Shown here piece after piece: positions 16,678 through 24,124 of a stretch of 37,494 bases of DNA. The notes beneath the pieces were generated by a model. The model saw only the letters and a program-made list of their open reading frames with translations, had not been told where the DNA came from and did not search any database. Position 1 is the stretch's first letter. The number at the start of each line of letters is the position of its first letter. Origin of the DNA: Lachnospiraceae bacterium (GTDB lineage: Bacteria; Bacillota; Clostridia; Lachnospirales; Lachnospiraceae); assembly GCA_017450485.1 (NCBI GenBank), contig JAFSTN010000007.1, positions 1 through 37,494 of the forward strand. The letters run 5' to 3'. The position numbers were made by a program, and so were the translations under genes.

Positions 16678-17589
16678 ATGAGTTATATTGAATTTTGCAA
16701 CAAAGTGGAAAAAGCCGTAAGTGAGATATACGGTGATGAAGCCGGAGTGTATGTTACGGATGTGACCAAGAATAACGGCCTGGTTCTAAAAGGACTGGTC
16801 ATAACCAAAAAGGATTCCCGTATATCCCCTACCATATATCTGGAGCAGTTCTACGGGATGTATGAGGAAGGTATCACATTCGGCGAAGTGATCACCAGGA
16901 TAATCAAATGTGACCGTGCATACAGCAGCACCACATTCAATGCCGACTGTTTTACGGACTTTGATAAGGTAAAGGATCGTATCGTATATAAGATAGTCAA
17001 TCTGGATATGAACAGAGAATTGCTTAAGAGTACCCCGTACGTTCCGTGGAATGATCTGGCCATAGTTTTCTGCTTTTTGGTTGATGGCGGCGGTGACGGC
17101 TATGCCACGATACTCGTTCGCAATGAACATGTCGCCATGTGGCATACGGATGCGGAGGAACTGTATAAGCTTGCTTCACGCAATACACCTTCACTTATGA
17201 TCGATGAGATCGACTCTATGGATAATATCATCGGGGAGATGCTCATGCACAGATTTCACGACAGTGGTGATGCATATGCTGAGCTTCAGGATATGGGCAA
17301 TCCGTGCCTGTATGTGCTCAGTAATGAGAGACGCATATTCGGAGCCACGAGCATGCTGTATTCAGAGCATATCAGAGAACTGGCCGACAGCTTCGACAGT
17401 GATCTGTTCATCCTGCCGAGCAGTATCCATGAGGTCATAATTCTTCCCGATATATTTGATTGTGATACGGACTATATGAGAAATATGGTCAGGGAGATCA
17501 ATGAGACCCAGGTCGATGTCGAGGACAGACTCAGTAACAATATCTATAGATTTGAGAGAGATACGAACGAGATAAGGCTCGTGGTTTGA
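16678..17589 (+). CDS. DUF5688 family protein, function unknown
   Basis: A 303-residue soluble protein matching the DUF5688 pattern that is frequent in Lachnospiraceae: a short alpha/beta N-terminus, then VTKNNGLVLKGLVI and ISPTIYLEQFYGMYEEG. A middle part includes VPWNDLAIVFCFLV and a C-terminal part RRIFGATSMLYSEHIRELAD and FILPSSIHEVIILPD. There is no signal peptide and no catalytic motif I can name; acidic residues are abundant. The frame is open from 16651, but the start is ATG 16678 because GGAGGA at 16667-16672 fits and the product begins as relatives do. It stands alone between the efp terminator and the tRNA. A weak promoter may be TTGTTG (16618) with TATGCT (16642). Confidence 0.85.
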   Translation: MSYIEFCNKVEKAVSEIYGDEAGVYVTDVTKNNGLVLKGLVITKKDSRISPTIYLEQFYGMYEEGITFGEVITRIIKCDRAYSSTTFNADCFTDFDKVKDRIVYKIVNLDMNRELLKSTPYVPWNDLAIVFCFLVDGGGDGYATILVRNEHVAMWHTDAEELYKLASRNTPSLMIDEIDSMDNIIGEMLMHRFHDSGDAYAELQDMGNPCLYVLSNERRIFGATSMLYSEHIRELADSFDSDLFILPSSIHEVIILPDIFDCDTDYMRNMVREINETQVDVEDRLSNNIYRFERDTNEIRLVV

Positions 17590-17618
17590 CGGTGTAAACC
17601 GTGGTGATCATGCAAAAG

Positions 17619-17647
17619 TAGACAATGCGGGTGCAATATGTTATCAT
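17619..17647 (+). promoter_or_regulatory. Promoter of the tRNA-Arg transcription unit
   Basis: TAGACA (17619-17624), 17-bp spacer, TATCAT (17642-17647); an overlapping CATAAT (17645-17650) is an alternative -10. Transcription would begin about 30 bases before the tRNA. Confidence 0.5.
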
Positions 17648-17682
17648 AATCGAAGTGTGTGTTAACAAAATTGTAACATTTT

Positions 17683-17754
17683 GCGCCCGTAGTCTAATGG
17701 ATAGAACGAAGGCCTCCGACGCCTTTAATGCAGGTTCGATTCCTGTCGGGCGTA
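17683..17754 (+). tRNA. tRNA-Arg (anticodon CCG)
   Basis: A cloverleaf folds. The acceptor arm is GCGCCCG (17683-17689) with CGGGCGT (17747-17753), giving a G-U first pair. The D arm is short (GTCTAATGGATAGAA). The anticodon arm AAGGC-CTCCGAC-GCCTT gives anticodon CCG, and the T arm is CAGG-TTCGATT-CCTG. The discriminator is A17754 and CCA is not encoded (CTT follows). CCG reads the arginine codon CGG. No terminator separates it from the next gene, 31 bp away. Confidence 0.93.
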
Positions 17755-17785
17755 CTTGGATCTGATCCGTCTATGAAGGTGGTTT

Positions 17786-19123
17786 ATGAATACATCAAAT
17801 AATAATCTTTTGGAATTCCTGGGTGAGAAGCTGGCAGACCTCAAGGAATTCGTTATGAAACATCTGAGGGTAGTAGTGCCCGTTGCAGTAGGCGTACTGG
17901 CTCTGATCGTGCTCATCATATCCGTGAGCGCTCATAATGCCAGGAAGGCACGCGAGCAGGAGGAGCAGGCAGCAGCCGCGGCAGCGGAAGCCGAGAGCCT
18001 GTTAAACGTTGACAGCGCCGTATTGGCTGTGCCTGAAGTTGCTTTGGAGGAGGATGCGTATCCGGCAGTTAATGAACTGGTGAAGAAGTATTTCGTTGCC
18101 ATGGCATCCGGAGATATAGAACTGGTTCGTTCATATAATAATAATATCGACGATACCGAAGCCATACGTATAGAAGAAACAGCCAAGTATATCGAATCTT
18201 ACGAGAACCTCAAGGTCTATACCAAGATAGGTCCTTCGGACGGTACGTATCTGGCTTATGTGTATTATGAGGAGAAGTTCAGGGATTACGAAGAAAGCAT
18301 CCCCGGACTGGAAGCTTTCTATATCTGTACGGACGATTCCGGAAAGCTGTATATCAATGACGGTGAAGAGAGTGAATCCGTCATCAATTATATCAGGGAA
18401 GCATCCCTGCAGGATGATGTGGTCGACCTGAATAATGAGGTGGCATCCACATATAACAATATGCTGGCTCAGAATGAGGATCTCTCTATATTTCTGGTGG
18501 ATCTTACCGAGAGCATAGATACTGCAGTCGGAGAATCTCTTGCACAGAATGAAGGTTCGACCGATACCCAGACTGCCGAGGCAGATACCGGGGAAGATGA
18601 AGAAGAGAAAGAAGAACCTGTCGCCGGGACGACGGTGAGTGACATCGTCAAGACCGTACGTGCTACAACGACGGTCAATATCAGAAGTTCCGATTCGGAG
18701 ACCGCCGATAAACTGGGTAAGGCCGCAGAGGGTGATGAATTCACTCTGATCGAAAAGAGAGGCAACGGATGGAGTGAGATCAGCTATAACGGAGCATCGG
18801 CATTCATCAAATCCGAATACCTGGAGGATGCATCCGTGGAAGCCGTTGTTAATGTCAATAACGGTAATGATGACGGTGATGATGCTTCGACCGATACACA
18901 GACGGCAGATACACAGACAAACGCCGCTTCAACCAAGACGTCAGGTACCGTTACCGTCAAGGATAATGTGCGTATTAGAGCTTCCGCCAGCACCGAAGGT
19001 GATAAGATAGCCACTGCTTATGTCGGACAGAAGCTGGATGTTGTTGAGAAACTCGCCAACGGATGGACCAAGATCAAGTACGAAGGCCAGATAGCATACG
19101 TTAAGTCTGAATTTGTAGAATAA
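17786..19123 (+). CDS. Membrane-anchored protein with two SH3b domains
   Basis: A 445-residue protein with a short cytoplasmic N-terminus, one transmembrane helix (about residues 29-49) and an Ala/Glu/Gln-rich helix after it. An uncharacterised alpha/beta domain follows (about 85-205), then an acidic Thr/Glu/Asp linker and two bacterial SH3 domains (292-347 and 387-445), each ending NGWxxIxYxGxxAxxKSE. SH3b domains bind peptidoglycan or cell-wall peptides, so this is likely a wall-facing anchor or sensor. No hydrolase domain is present. The two SH3b copies, with D/T/Q-rich linkers before each, look like an internal duplication. GAAGGTGG at 17775-17782 is the ribosome binding site. It lies between the tRNA and lacI, two bases before the latter. 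Confidence 0.85.
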   Translation: MNTSNNNLLEFLGEKLADLKEFVMKHLRVVVPVAVGVLALIVLIISVSAHNARKAREQEEQAAAAAAEAESLLNVDSAVLAVPEVALEEDAYPAVNELVKKYFVAMASGDIELVRSYNNNIDDTEAIRIEETAKYIESYENLKVYTKIGPSDGTYLAYVYYEEKFRDYEESIPGLEAFYICTDDSGKLYINDGEESESVINYIREASLQDDVVDLNNEVASTYNNMLAQNEDLSIFLVDLTESIDTAVGESLAQNEGSTDTQTAEADTGEDEEEKEEPVAGTTVSDIVKTVRATTTVNIRSSDSETADKLGKAAEGDEFTLIEKRGNGWSEISYNGASAFIKSEYLEDASVEAVVNVNNGNDDGDDASTDTQTADTQTNAASTKTSGTVTVKDNVRIRASASTEGDKIATAYVGQKLDVVEKLANGWTKIKYEGQIAYVKSEFVE

Positions 19124-19125
19124 AT

Positions 19126-20139
19126 ATGGTTTCTATCAAGGATATAGCGGCAGCTTGCGGAGTATCTGTAGCGACTGTCAGCAAAGCCTTAAACGATCAA
19201 AAGGATATTGGGGCTGCTACCAAAGCCAGGATCCAGGCAAAAGCTCTGGAGATGGGTTATGTCCCGAATTCCGCAAGTCGTTCTTTAAAGTCACGGCACA
19301 CCTATAATCTGGGCGTTCTGTATAAGGAAAATACAGAAAGTGGTCTGGCGCACAATTTCTATGCGCAGGTTCTCGACGGGATCAAAAAGAAAGCAGAAAG
19401 TCTCGGATATGATATAACTTTCGTGAATAACAGCAGTTATTCCGGCGGAAGGAAACTGTCGTATCTGGAGCACTGTCGCTACAGGAATTTCGACGGAGTA
19501 GCGATCGTATGTGTGGACTTCGATGACAAGGAGATCCTGGATGTCATAGAGTCTGATATTCCCACTGTGACACTGGACTATACGCATTCCGGATGCAGCT
19601 CCGTGGTATCGGATAACTACGGCGGTATCAGAGAACTGTTCAAGTTCGCATATGAGCAGGGACACCGTAAGATCGCTTATATACACGGAGAGGACTCCGG
19701 TGTGACGGAAGAGAGAGTTCGCGGTTTCCGTGATATATGTAACGAGATGGAGATAGACATTCCGCTCGATTATATTCAGAAAGCCGCCTACAGGGATACC
19801 ATGGCAGCTCATCTGCGCACCGAGAAGCTTCTCAGGCTTCCCGATCCCCCTACTTGTATATTCTATCCCGATGATTTCGCTACGATAGGCGGATTGAACT
19901 GTCTGTACAGGAACGGTCTGAAAGTACCGGATGATATGTCCATTGCCGGCTTCGACGGGATCGAGATAGCACGATACATAGATCCGACGCTTACCACTTA
20001 TGTCCAGAATACCGAGAAACTGGGCAATGATATGGCGGATAAGCTTATTGCTCTGATAGAGTATCCTACCAAGACTGTTGTGGACACCAGCGTTGTGCCC
20101 GGATATGTCTTTCACGGCGATTCTCTTAAGCCGATTTAG
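19126..20139 (+). CDS. LacI-family transcriptional regulator
   Basis: A 337-residue repressor with an N-terminal LacI helix-turn-helix (residues 1-50, VSIKDIAAACGVSVATVSKALN) and hinge helix ending GYVPNSASRSLK. A periplasmic-binding-protein-like sugar-sensing domain follows (about 60-335). The start at ATG 19126 is certain from the HTH, but no Shine-Dalgarno precedes it and only two bases separate it from the SH3b gene stop, so translation probably depends on re-initiation. The sugar transporter starts 214 bp downstream and is the obvious target, with a CpG-centred palindrome at 20208-20225 as probable operator. The effector sugar cannot be read from the sequence. Confidence 0.94.
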   Translation: MVSIKDIAAACGVSVATVSKALNDQKDIGAATKARIQAKALEMGYVPNSASRSLKSRHTYNLGVLYKENTESGLAHNFYAQVLDGIKKKAESLGYDITFVNNSSYSGGRKLSYLEHCRYRNFDGVAIVCVDFDDKEILDVIESDIPTVTLDYTHSGCSSVVSDNYGGIRELFKFAYEQGHRKIAYIHGEDSGVTEERVRGFRDICNEMEIDIPLDYIQKAAYRDTMAAHLRTEKLLRLPDPPTCIFYPDDFATIGGLNCLYRNGLKVPDDMSIAGFDGIEIARYIDPTLTTYVQNTEKLGNDMADKLIALIEYPTKTVVDTSVVPGYVFHGDSLKPI

Positions 20140-20158
20140 TAAATTTCTCCAACTCGAA

Positions 20159-20170
20159 AACGATATCGTT
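20159..20170. promoter_or_regulatory. Palindrome AACGATATCGTT
   Basis: A perfect 12-bp palindrome 20 bases after the lacI stop, upstream of both transporter promoters. It could be an accessory regulator site. Confidence 0.35.
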
Positions 20171-20189
20171 AACAAACTGTGAACAAAAT

Positions 20190-20218
20190 TTGACAATAAT
20201 ATGATCGCAGTTTAACGT
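20190..20218 (+). promoter_or_regulatory. Upstream transporter promoter (P1)
   Basis: TTGACA (20190-20195), 17-bp spacer, TAACGT (20213-20218). The -10 lies inside the palindromic operator. The surrounding 13-mer AAATTTGACAATA recurs exactly at 20260-20272. Confidence 0.4.
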
Positions 20219-20225
20219 GAAACTG
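20208..20225. promoter_or_regulatory. Probable LacI-family operator
   Basis: CAGTTTAACGTGAAACTG is an 18-bp palindrome with only one mismatched pair (CAGTTTnACGTnAAACTG) and a central CG, the hallmark of LacI/GalR operators. It lies 69 bp after the lacI stop and overlaps P1, upstream of P2. Confidence 0.6.
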
Positions 20226-20263
20226 TTAAACATGAACAACAAATCACGATTTTCCTTGTAAAT

Positions 20264-20291
20264 TTGACAATAGATTGGTATATTATTCTAT
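20264..20291 (+). promoter_or_regulatory. Downstream transporter promoter (P2)
   Basis: A perfect TTGACA (20264-20269) with TTCTAT (20286-20291) at a 16-bp spacing; TATGTT at 20289-20294 is an alternative. It gives a leader of about 55 nt containing the 21-bp-spaced repeat. Confidence 0.45.
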
Positions 20292-20302
20292 GTTGGTATG
20301 GG

Positions 20303-20335
20303 ATAGCAATAATTACTAACTTTATAGCAATAATT
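20303..20335 (+). repeat. Direct repeat ATAGCAATAATT, two copies 21 bp apart
   Basis: Exact copies at 20303-20314 and 20324-20335, spaced by two helical turns, just before the ribosome binding site GAGGGAGAGG of the first permease. They could be a same-face protein site or an RNA element. Confidence 0.5.
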
Positions 20336-20353
20336 TTGAGGGAGAGGTAACTT

Positions 20354-21265
20354 ATGAAGGTAAAAGCATTTTTGGAGAATACCTGGAAGCACAGAGCCCA
20401 TGTAGTTATGGCTTTGCCTGTATTCCTGGTTATGTTCTTCATCTTCTATGTGCCTATGGCCGGTCTTGTCATGGCATTCAAAAAGTTCGACTACACTTTG
20501 GGTATCTGGAGAAGTCCATGGAACGGTATCGAGAACTTTAAGGTTCTGGTCGCATCCAAGGCTTCATTCATTAACATGACGAAGAACACCCTGATGTACT
20601 ACGTGATCTTCACGGCGCTCGGTACATTCCTTAATGTAGTTCTTGCAATCGCCATTGACCAGTGCATATTCAAGAGATGCAGCAAGGTTATGCAGACGGT
20701 CATGATCGTTCCCGTATTTATTTCATATGCAGCAGTTCAGTTCATCGTATATGCTTTCCTGAACAGCTCTACAGGTATTCTGGTATCCATGTTCGGTATC
20801 AAGACGAGGTTTTATTCCTCAGCCAGCACGTGGCCGACGATACTTACTATTGTCAAGATGTGGAACAGTGTAGGTTACGGTTCCGTTTTGTATATGTCCG
20901 TTCTGGCCGGTATCGATACCGAACTCTATGAAGCCGCTCAGATCGACGGTGCGAATAAGTGGAGACAGATCTGGCACATCACACTGCCTTCCCTGATTCC
21001 CATGATCACCGTCATGTTGCTTCTGTCGGTAGGTAACATCATGAGATCAGACACAGGTCTTTTCTATCAGGTTACGAGAAACTCAGGAGCTCTGTATTCC
21101 ACTACACAGGTTATCGATTCCTATGTACTGAATGCGATCTTCAAGAACTCGAACTTCGGTTTCACGGCTGCGACATCATTCTTCCAGTCTGTTGTCGGCC
21201 TGCTGATGATGCTTTTGTCCAATGGTCTGGTGCGTAAGATTTCGCCCGAGAATTCACTGTTCTAA
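20354..21265 (+). CDS. ABC sugar transporter permease, LplB type
   Basis: A 303-residue inner-membrane permease with six hydrophobic helices and the EAA loop EAAQIDGANKWRQIWHITLP, which contacts the ATPase. The N-terminal block (FLVMFFIFYVPMAGLVMAFKKFDY) is typical of LplB-type carbohydrate permeases that work with DUF3502 or large solute-binding proteins. GAGGGAGAGG at 20338-20347 is the ribosome binding site. It forms an operon with the second permease and the binding protein. No ATPase is encoded nearby, so a shared MsmK-like ATPase is inferred. Confidence 0.93.
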   Translation: MKVKAFLENTWKHRAHVVMALPVFLVMFFIFYVPMAGLVMAFKKFDYTLGIWRSPWNGIENFKVLVASKASFINMTKNTLMYYVIFTALGTFLNVVLAIAIDQCIFKRCSKVMQTVMIVPVFISYAAVQFIVYAFLNSSTGILVSMFGIKTRFYSSASTWPTILTIVKMWNSVGYGSVLYMSVLAGIDTELYEAAQIDGANKWRQIWHITLPSLIPMITVMLLLSVGNIMRSDTGLFYQVTRNSGALYSTTQVIDSYVLNAIFKNSNFGFTAATSFFQSVVGLLMMLLSNGLVRKISPENSLF

Positions 21266-21277
21266 GGAGGAAGTAAG

Positions 21278-22207
21278 ATGGCTAAGAAAGGTAATAAAAT
21301 GGATCTGGCCCCTTCCCGCAAGGACAGGATGAGTTTAGGACAGATCATACTTTTGATTCTTTTGTTTGCATACACGGTATTCTGTGCAGCTCCTATCTGG
21401 CTTACAATAGTATCTGCATTCACGGATGAGAAATGGCTGACTTCCAACGGATTCTCATTCTGGCCCGGACAGTGGTCCATGGTCGGCATGAACTCCGTGC
21501 TCCGCTACGGCAAGCAGCTGGCTACATCATACGGTATTACGATCTTCGTTACCGTAGTAGGTACTTTCCTCGGTCTGTTCATTATGAGTATGTATGCTTA
21601 TTCGATCAGCCGCCGCGAGTTCTACTTATCGAAGTTCCTGAGCATCTTCCTGATCATCCCGATGCTGTTCAACGGTGGTCAGCTGTCAGGATATATCATT
21701 TTCACACAGAACTATCACCTTAAGGACTCACTTCTTTTGTTGATATTGCCATTGTGTGTTACCACTATGAATGTTATCATTCTTAGGACTTACATAGCGA
21801 ACTCCATTCCCAATGAGCTTATGGAAGCAGCTAAGATCGACGGAGCGGGAGAGTACAGAACATTCTTCCAGATCACGCTTCCTCTGCTTAAGCCTTCACT
21901 GGCTGCCGTAGGTTTCATGATGGCTACAGCTTACTGGAATGATTGGCAGAACGCTCTGTTGTACATTGACTCCGCTAATAAGAAGCCTCTGCAGCTGCTG
22001 CTGATCAACATCCAGAAGTCCATAGAGATGCTTCTTAATAATAAGAGCCTTCCCGCACAAGTGCTTGCAGCACTCGGCGGATCGGTTCCCCAGTACTCGG
22101 CTACGATGTCGACCGTGCTGGTTGTAGTAGGACCTATCATTATCGCATATCCTTTCTTCCAGAAGTACTTTGTAAAGGGTCTGACGGTAGGTTCGGTCAA
22201 AGGTTGA
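21278..22207 (+). CDS. ABC sugar transporter permease, LplC/YtcP type
   Basis: The 309-residue partner permease with about six transmembrane segments and the EAA loop EAAKIDGAGEYRTFFQITLP. The C-terminus KYFVKGLTVGSVKG is the standard ending of LplC/YtcP permeases. AAGGAGG at 21264-21270 precedes ATG 21278, 12 bp after the first permease. It imports sugars or oligosaccharides together with LplB and the lipoprotein; the substrate is unknown. Confidence 0.94.
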   Translation: MAKKGNKMDLAPSRKDRMSLGQIILLILLFAYTVFCAAPIWLTIVSAFTDEKWLTSNGFSFWPGQWSMVGMNSVLRYGKQLATSYGITIFVTVVGTFLGLFIMSMYAYSISRREFYLSKFLSIFLIIPMLFNGGQLSGYIIFTQNYHLKDSLLLLILPLCVTTMNVIILRTYIANSIPNELMEAAKIDGAGEYRTFFQITLPLLKPSLAAVGFMMATAYWNDWQNALLYIDSANKKPLQLLLINIQKSIEMLLNNKSLPAQVLAALGGSVPQYSATMSTVLVVVGPIIIAYPFFQKYFVKGLTVGSVKG

Positions 22208-22209
22208 TC

Positions 22210-22261
22210 CACCGCAAGGTGTTCAACATATAGTAACTGTTTAGATTCCGCATAAGCGGAA
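22210..22261 (+). other. Two small hairpins between permease and binding-protein genes
   Basis: CACC-GCAA-GGTG (22210-22221) has a GNRA tetraloop and TTCCGC-ATAA-GCGGAA (22246-22261) follows. Neither is followed by a T-run, so they are more likely processing or stability elements that raise binding-protein mRNA over permease mRNA. Confidence 0.4.
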
Positions 22262-22287
22262 ACAAAACATGGGAGGTAAAACCTAAT

Positions 22288-23871
22288 ATGAAAAGAAAGA
22301 CCACATCCAAGGTTCTGGCTACAGCACTTGTTGCAGCTATGACAATGGGCATGCTGGCTGGTTGCGGTGCTCAGGAAGCAGTTGATACCGCAGCAGACAC
22401 AGCAACAGAAGCAGTTGAGGAAGTTGCAGACGCAACTACCGAGGCTGTAGAAGAAGTTGCAGATGCAGCTACCGAGGCTACTGATGCTGCATCAGGCGAC
22501 ACAGTTGAGATCAACGTTTACAGATGTACATTCAACCTTGCAAATCCTGATGAAGCTCAGGTTACTAAGGTACAGGACGCAATCAACGAGTACATCAAAG
22601 ATAAGATCAACGTTCAGATCAAGCTTACCGATATCGGTTCAGGCGAGTATACAGAGAAGGCTAACCTTGCTCTGGCATCTAACGAGATCAACCTCCTTTG
22701 GACTGCTTCATGGGAAGGCACCATCGGTACTAACGATCTTGTACCTGCTAACGCAGTATATGATCTGACCGATCTTCTTCCCGGCACAGACCTTTACGCT
22801 TCTATGGACGAAGGTCAGTGGGAAGCTTCCAAGTACAACGGAAAGAACTACTTCGTTCCCGTTTACAAGGACAACGTTGAAGGTTATGACTTTATGTTCC
22901 GTCAGGATCTGATCGACGAGTATGGATGGGACATCACTTCTGTTAAGACTCTTAAGGACCTCGAGCCCATGCTTGCTGATGCAGCAGGTGCAGGCCTCAA
23001 GTATCCTTTCCTTACTCAGAAGACCGCTATGTTCTATCGTTGGTACATCAATGACTTCGATTTCTTCACAGCTAACGCTTCATCTAACTTCGTAGCTGTT
23101 GATCGTCAGTCAAACACTGTTGTAGATACCGTTCTTACTCCTCAGTACAAAGAGTTCTGTACTCTGATGGCTGATTGGGCAGACAAGGGCTACATCTCAG
23201 AGGATGATGTTACCAAGACTACTACCGATACTACTACTCAGACTCAGGATTGGGCAGTTTCATGGTGGACAGATATCCCGGTTAACGACGAGGCAGATGC
23301 TCGTTATGGCCAGGACGTTACCATGCAGCCTGCAACCGACAGATGGGCACACAGCACTTCTGCACTTGGTTCTTGCTACTGCGTAACCGCTACTTCTACT
23401 CCTGAGCAGGCTAAGGCTTGTGTAGACTTCCTTGGTCTTCTGTATACAGACAGCAAGCTTGCTGATCTCTATACATTCGGTATCGAGGGTGAGGACTTCA
23501 CCTATGATGCAAACGGCCAGGTTACTCAGACTTCTGAGAAGTACAACCACTCCATGTGGGAGTCAGCTTCAGCTACTATCGTAACTCCTCTTGACAATGA
23601 GCCTGCAAACAAGGCTGATCTGTACAAGGACTTCAACGGTAGCGCTAACACTTCATGTGCAGCTGGTTTCCGTTTCGATCCTGCACCTGTTGAGGCACAG
23701 TACACCGCATGCATGAACGTATTCGATGAGTACGGATTCATCCTTGAGAACGGTGGTGTTGCTCCTGCTGATGTTGAGTCTACTATCGAGGCTTATCAGG
23801 CAGCTCTTGACGAGGCTGGATATCAGGACGTTCTTGCTGAGTTCACTGCTCAGTATGATGCATGGAAGTAG
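22288..23871 (+). CDS. Extracellular solute-binding lipoprotein (LplA/DUF3502 type)
   Basis: A 527-residue lipoprotein with a type II signal peptide and lipobox LAGC (Cys26). An Ala/Glu/Thr linker with repeated TEAVEEVADA units (about 30-70) precedes a large binding domain. The C-terminal part (GFRFDPAPVEAQYTACMNVFDEYG) resembles DUF3502, found in LplA/YtcQ-type binding proteins. Acquired cysteines and many Trp residues (WAVSWWTDIP) suggest a sugar-binding cleft. GGGAGG at 22271-22276 precedes ATG 22288. Codon usage is strikingly biased to GCT, GTT and ACT-type codons compared with neighbours, which fits very high expression. Four hairpins follow the stop codon. Confidence 0.92.
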   Translation: MKRKTTSKVLATALVAAMTMGMLAGCGAQEAVDTAADTATEAVEEVADATTEAVEEVADAATEATDAASGDTVEINVYRCTFNLANPDEAQVTKVQDAINEYIKDKINVQIKLTDIGSGEYTEKANLALASNEINLLWTASWEGTIGTNDLVPANAVYDLTDLLPGTDLYASMDEGQWEASKYNGKNYFVPVYKDNVEGYDFMFRQDLIDEYGWDITSVKTLKDLEPMLADAAGAGLKYPFLTQKTAMFYRWYINDFDFFTANASSNFVAVDRQSNTVVDTVLTPQYKEFCTLMADWADKGYISEDDVTKTTTDTTTQTQDWAVSWWTDIPVNDEADARYGQDVTMQPATDRWAHSTSALGSCYCVTATSTPEQAKACVDFLGLLYTDSKLADLYTFGIEGEDFTYDANGQVTQTSEKYNHSMWESASATIVTPLDNEPANKADLYKDFNGSANTSCAAGFRFDPAPVEAQYTACMNVFDEYGFILENGGVAPADVESTIEAYQAALDEAGYQDVLAEFTAQYDAWK

Positions 23872-23958
23872 AGTTAAGCCGCTGACGCGTCTTAACTCGA
23901 ACAAATCCCCTTGCGGGAATTTGTTCCGACCGTAAGACCCCACTTCGTGGCTTCTTAC
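23871..23958 (+). other. Three consecutive 3'-UTR hairpins
   Basis: Hairpin 1 (23871-23898) is GAGTTAAG/CTTAACTC with inner CGC-TGAC-GCG and starts at the last base of the stop codon. Hairpin 2 (23899-23926) is GAACAAAT/ATTTGTTC with CCC-TTGC-GGG. Hairpin 3 (23932-23958) is GTAAGA/TCTTAC with CCAC-TTC-GTGG. They are nearly contiguous and have no T-run, so they probably protect the abundant mRNA from 3' exonucleases. Confidence 0.7.
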
Positions 23959-23984
23959 ACAAAAAAACCAAACAGTTACTATGG

Positions 23985-24015
23985 GAGGGTGTCGCTTATG
24001 CGGCACCCTCTTTTT
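23985..24015 (+). terminator. Rho-independent terminator of the transporter operon
   Basis: GAGGGTGTCGC (23985-23995), TTAT loop, GCGGCACCCTC (24000-24010) gives 11 pairs including one G-U, followed by TTTTT. This is the fourth hairpin in the array. Confidence 0.92.
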
Positions 24016-24024
24016 GCATATGAA

Positions 24025-24100
24025 TGCAGGACCGCATATATGTCTCCCGCAGCGAGTACTGTCGGGTCGCAGCAAGGGAGATCATATATGTGGTCCTGCA
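24025..24100. repeat. Large imperfect palindrome (76 bp)
   Basis: TGCAGGACC-G-CATATATG-TCTCCC (24025-24048) is the inverted copy of GGGAGA-T-CATATATG-T-GGTCCTGCA (24076-24100), with one mismatch and one extra base. The pairing continues inward as GCAGCGA/TCGCAGC (24049-24055 and 24067-24073, one mismatch) around an 11-base loop. As RNA it would be a stem of about 30 pairs. There is no T-run. It could be a miniature inverted-repeat element or a regulatory cruciform ahead of the next promoter. Confidence 0.8.
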
Positions 24101-24106
24101 ATAATA

Positions 24107-24115
24107 TGTTATAAT
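24107..24115 (+). promoter_or_regulatory. Extended -10 promoter for the MoxR gene (leaderless)
   Basis: TGTTATAAT (24107-24115) is a perfect extended -10 box. No good -35 is visible; that position overlaps the right arm of the large palindrome. The ATG is at 24125, so the mRNA would carry 0-3 bases before AUG. Confidence 0.6.
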
Positions 24116-24124
24116 AGCGATATT

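Noticed and set aside
17683-17754. tRNA-Arg as the integration target of the element
   Set aside because: The integrase is 16 kb away and no duplicated tRNA 3' end is seen near int.
19291-20196. 301-codon minus-strand frame opposite lacI
   Set aside because: It covers the conserved LacI sequence and part of the regulatory region and resembles no protein family.
23981-24124. N-terminal extension of the MoxR ATPase from 23981
   Set aside because: The extension reads through the terminator and the large palindrome and is Cys-rich with no family match; the -10 box and conserved start favour 24125.
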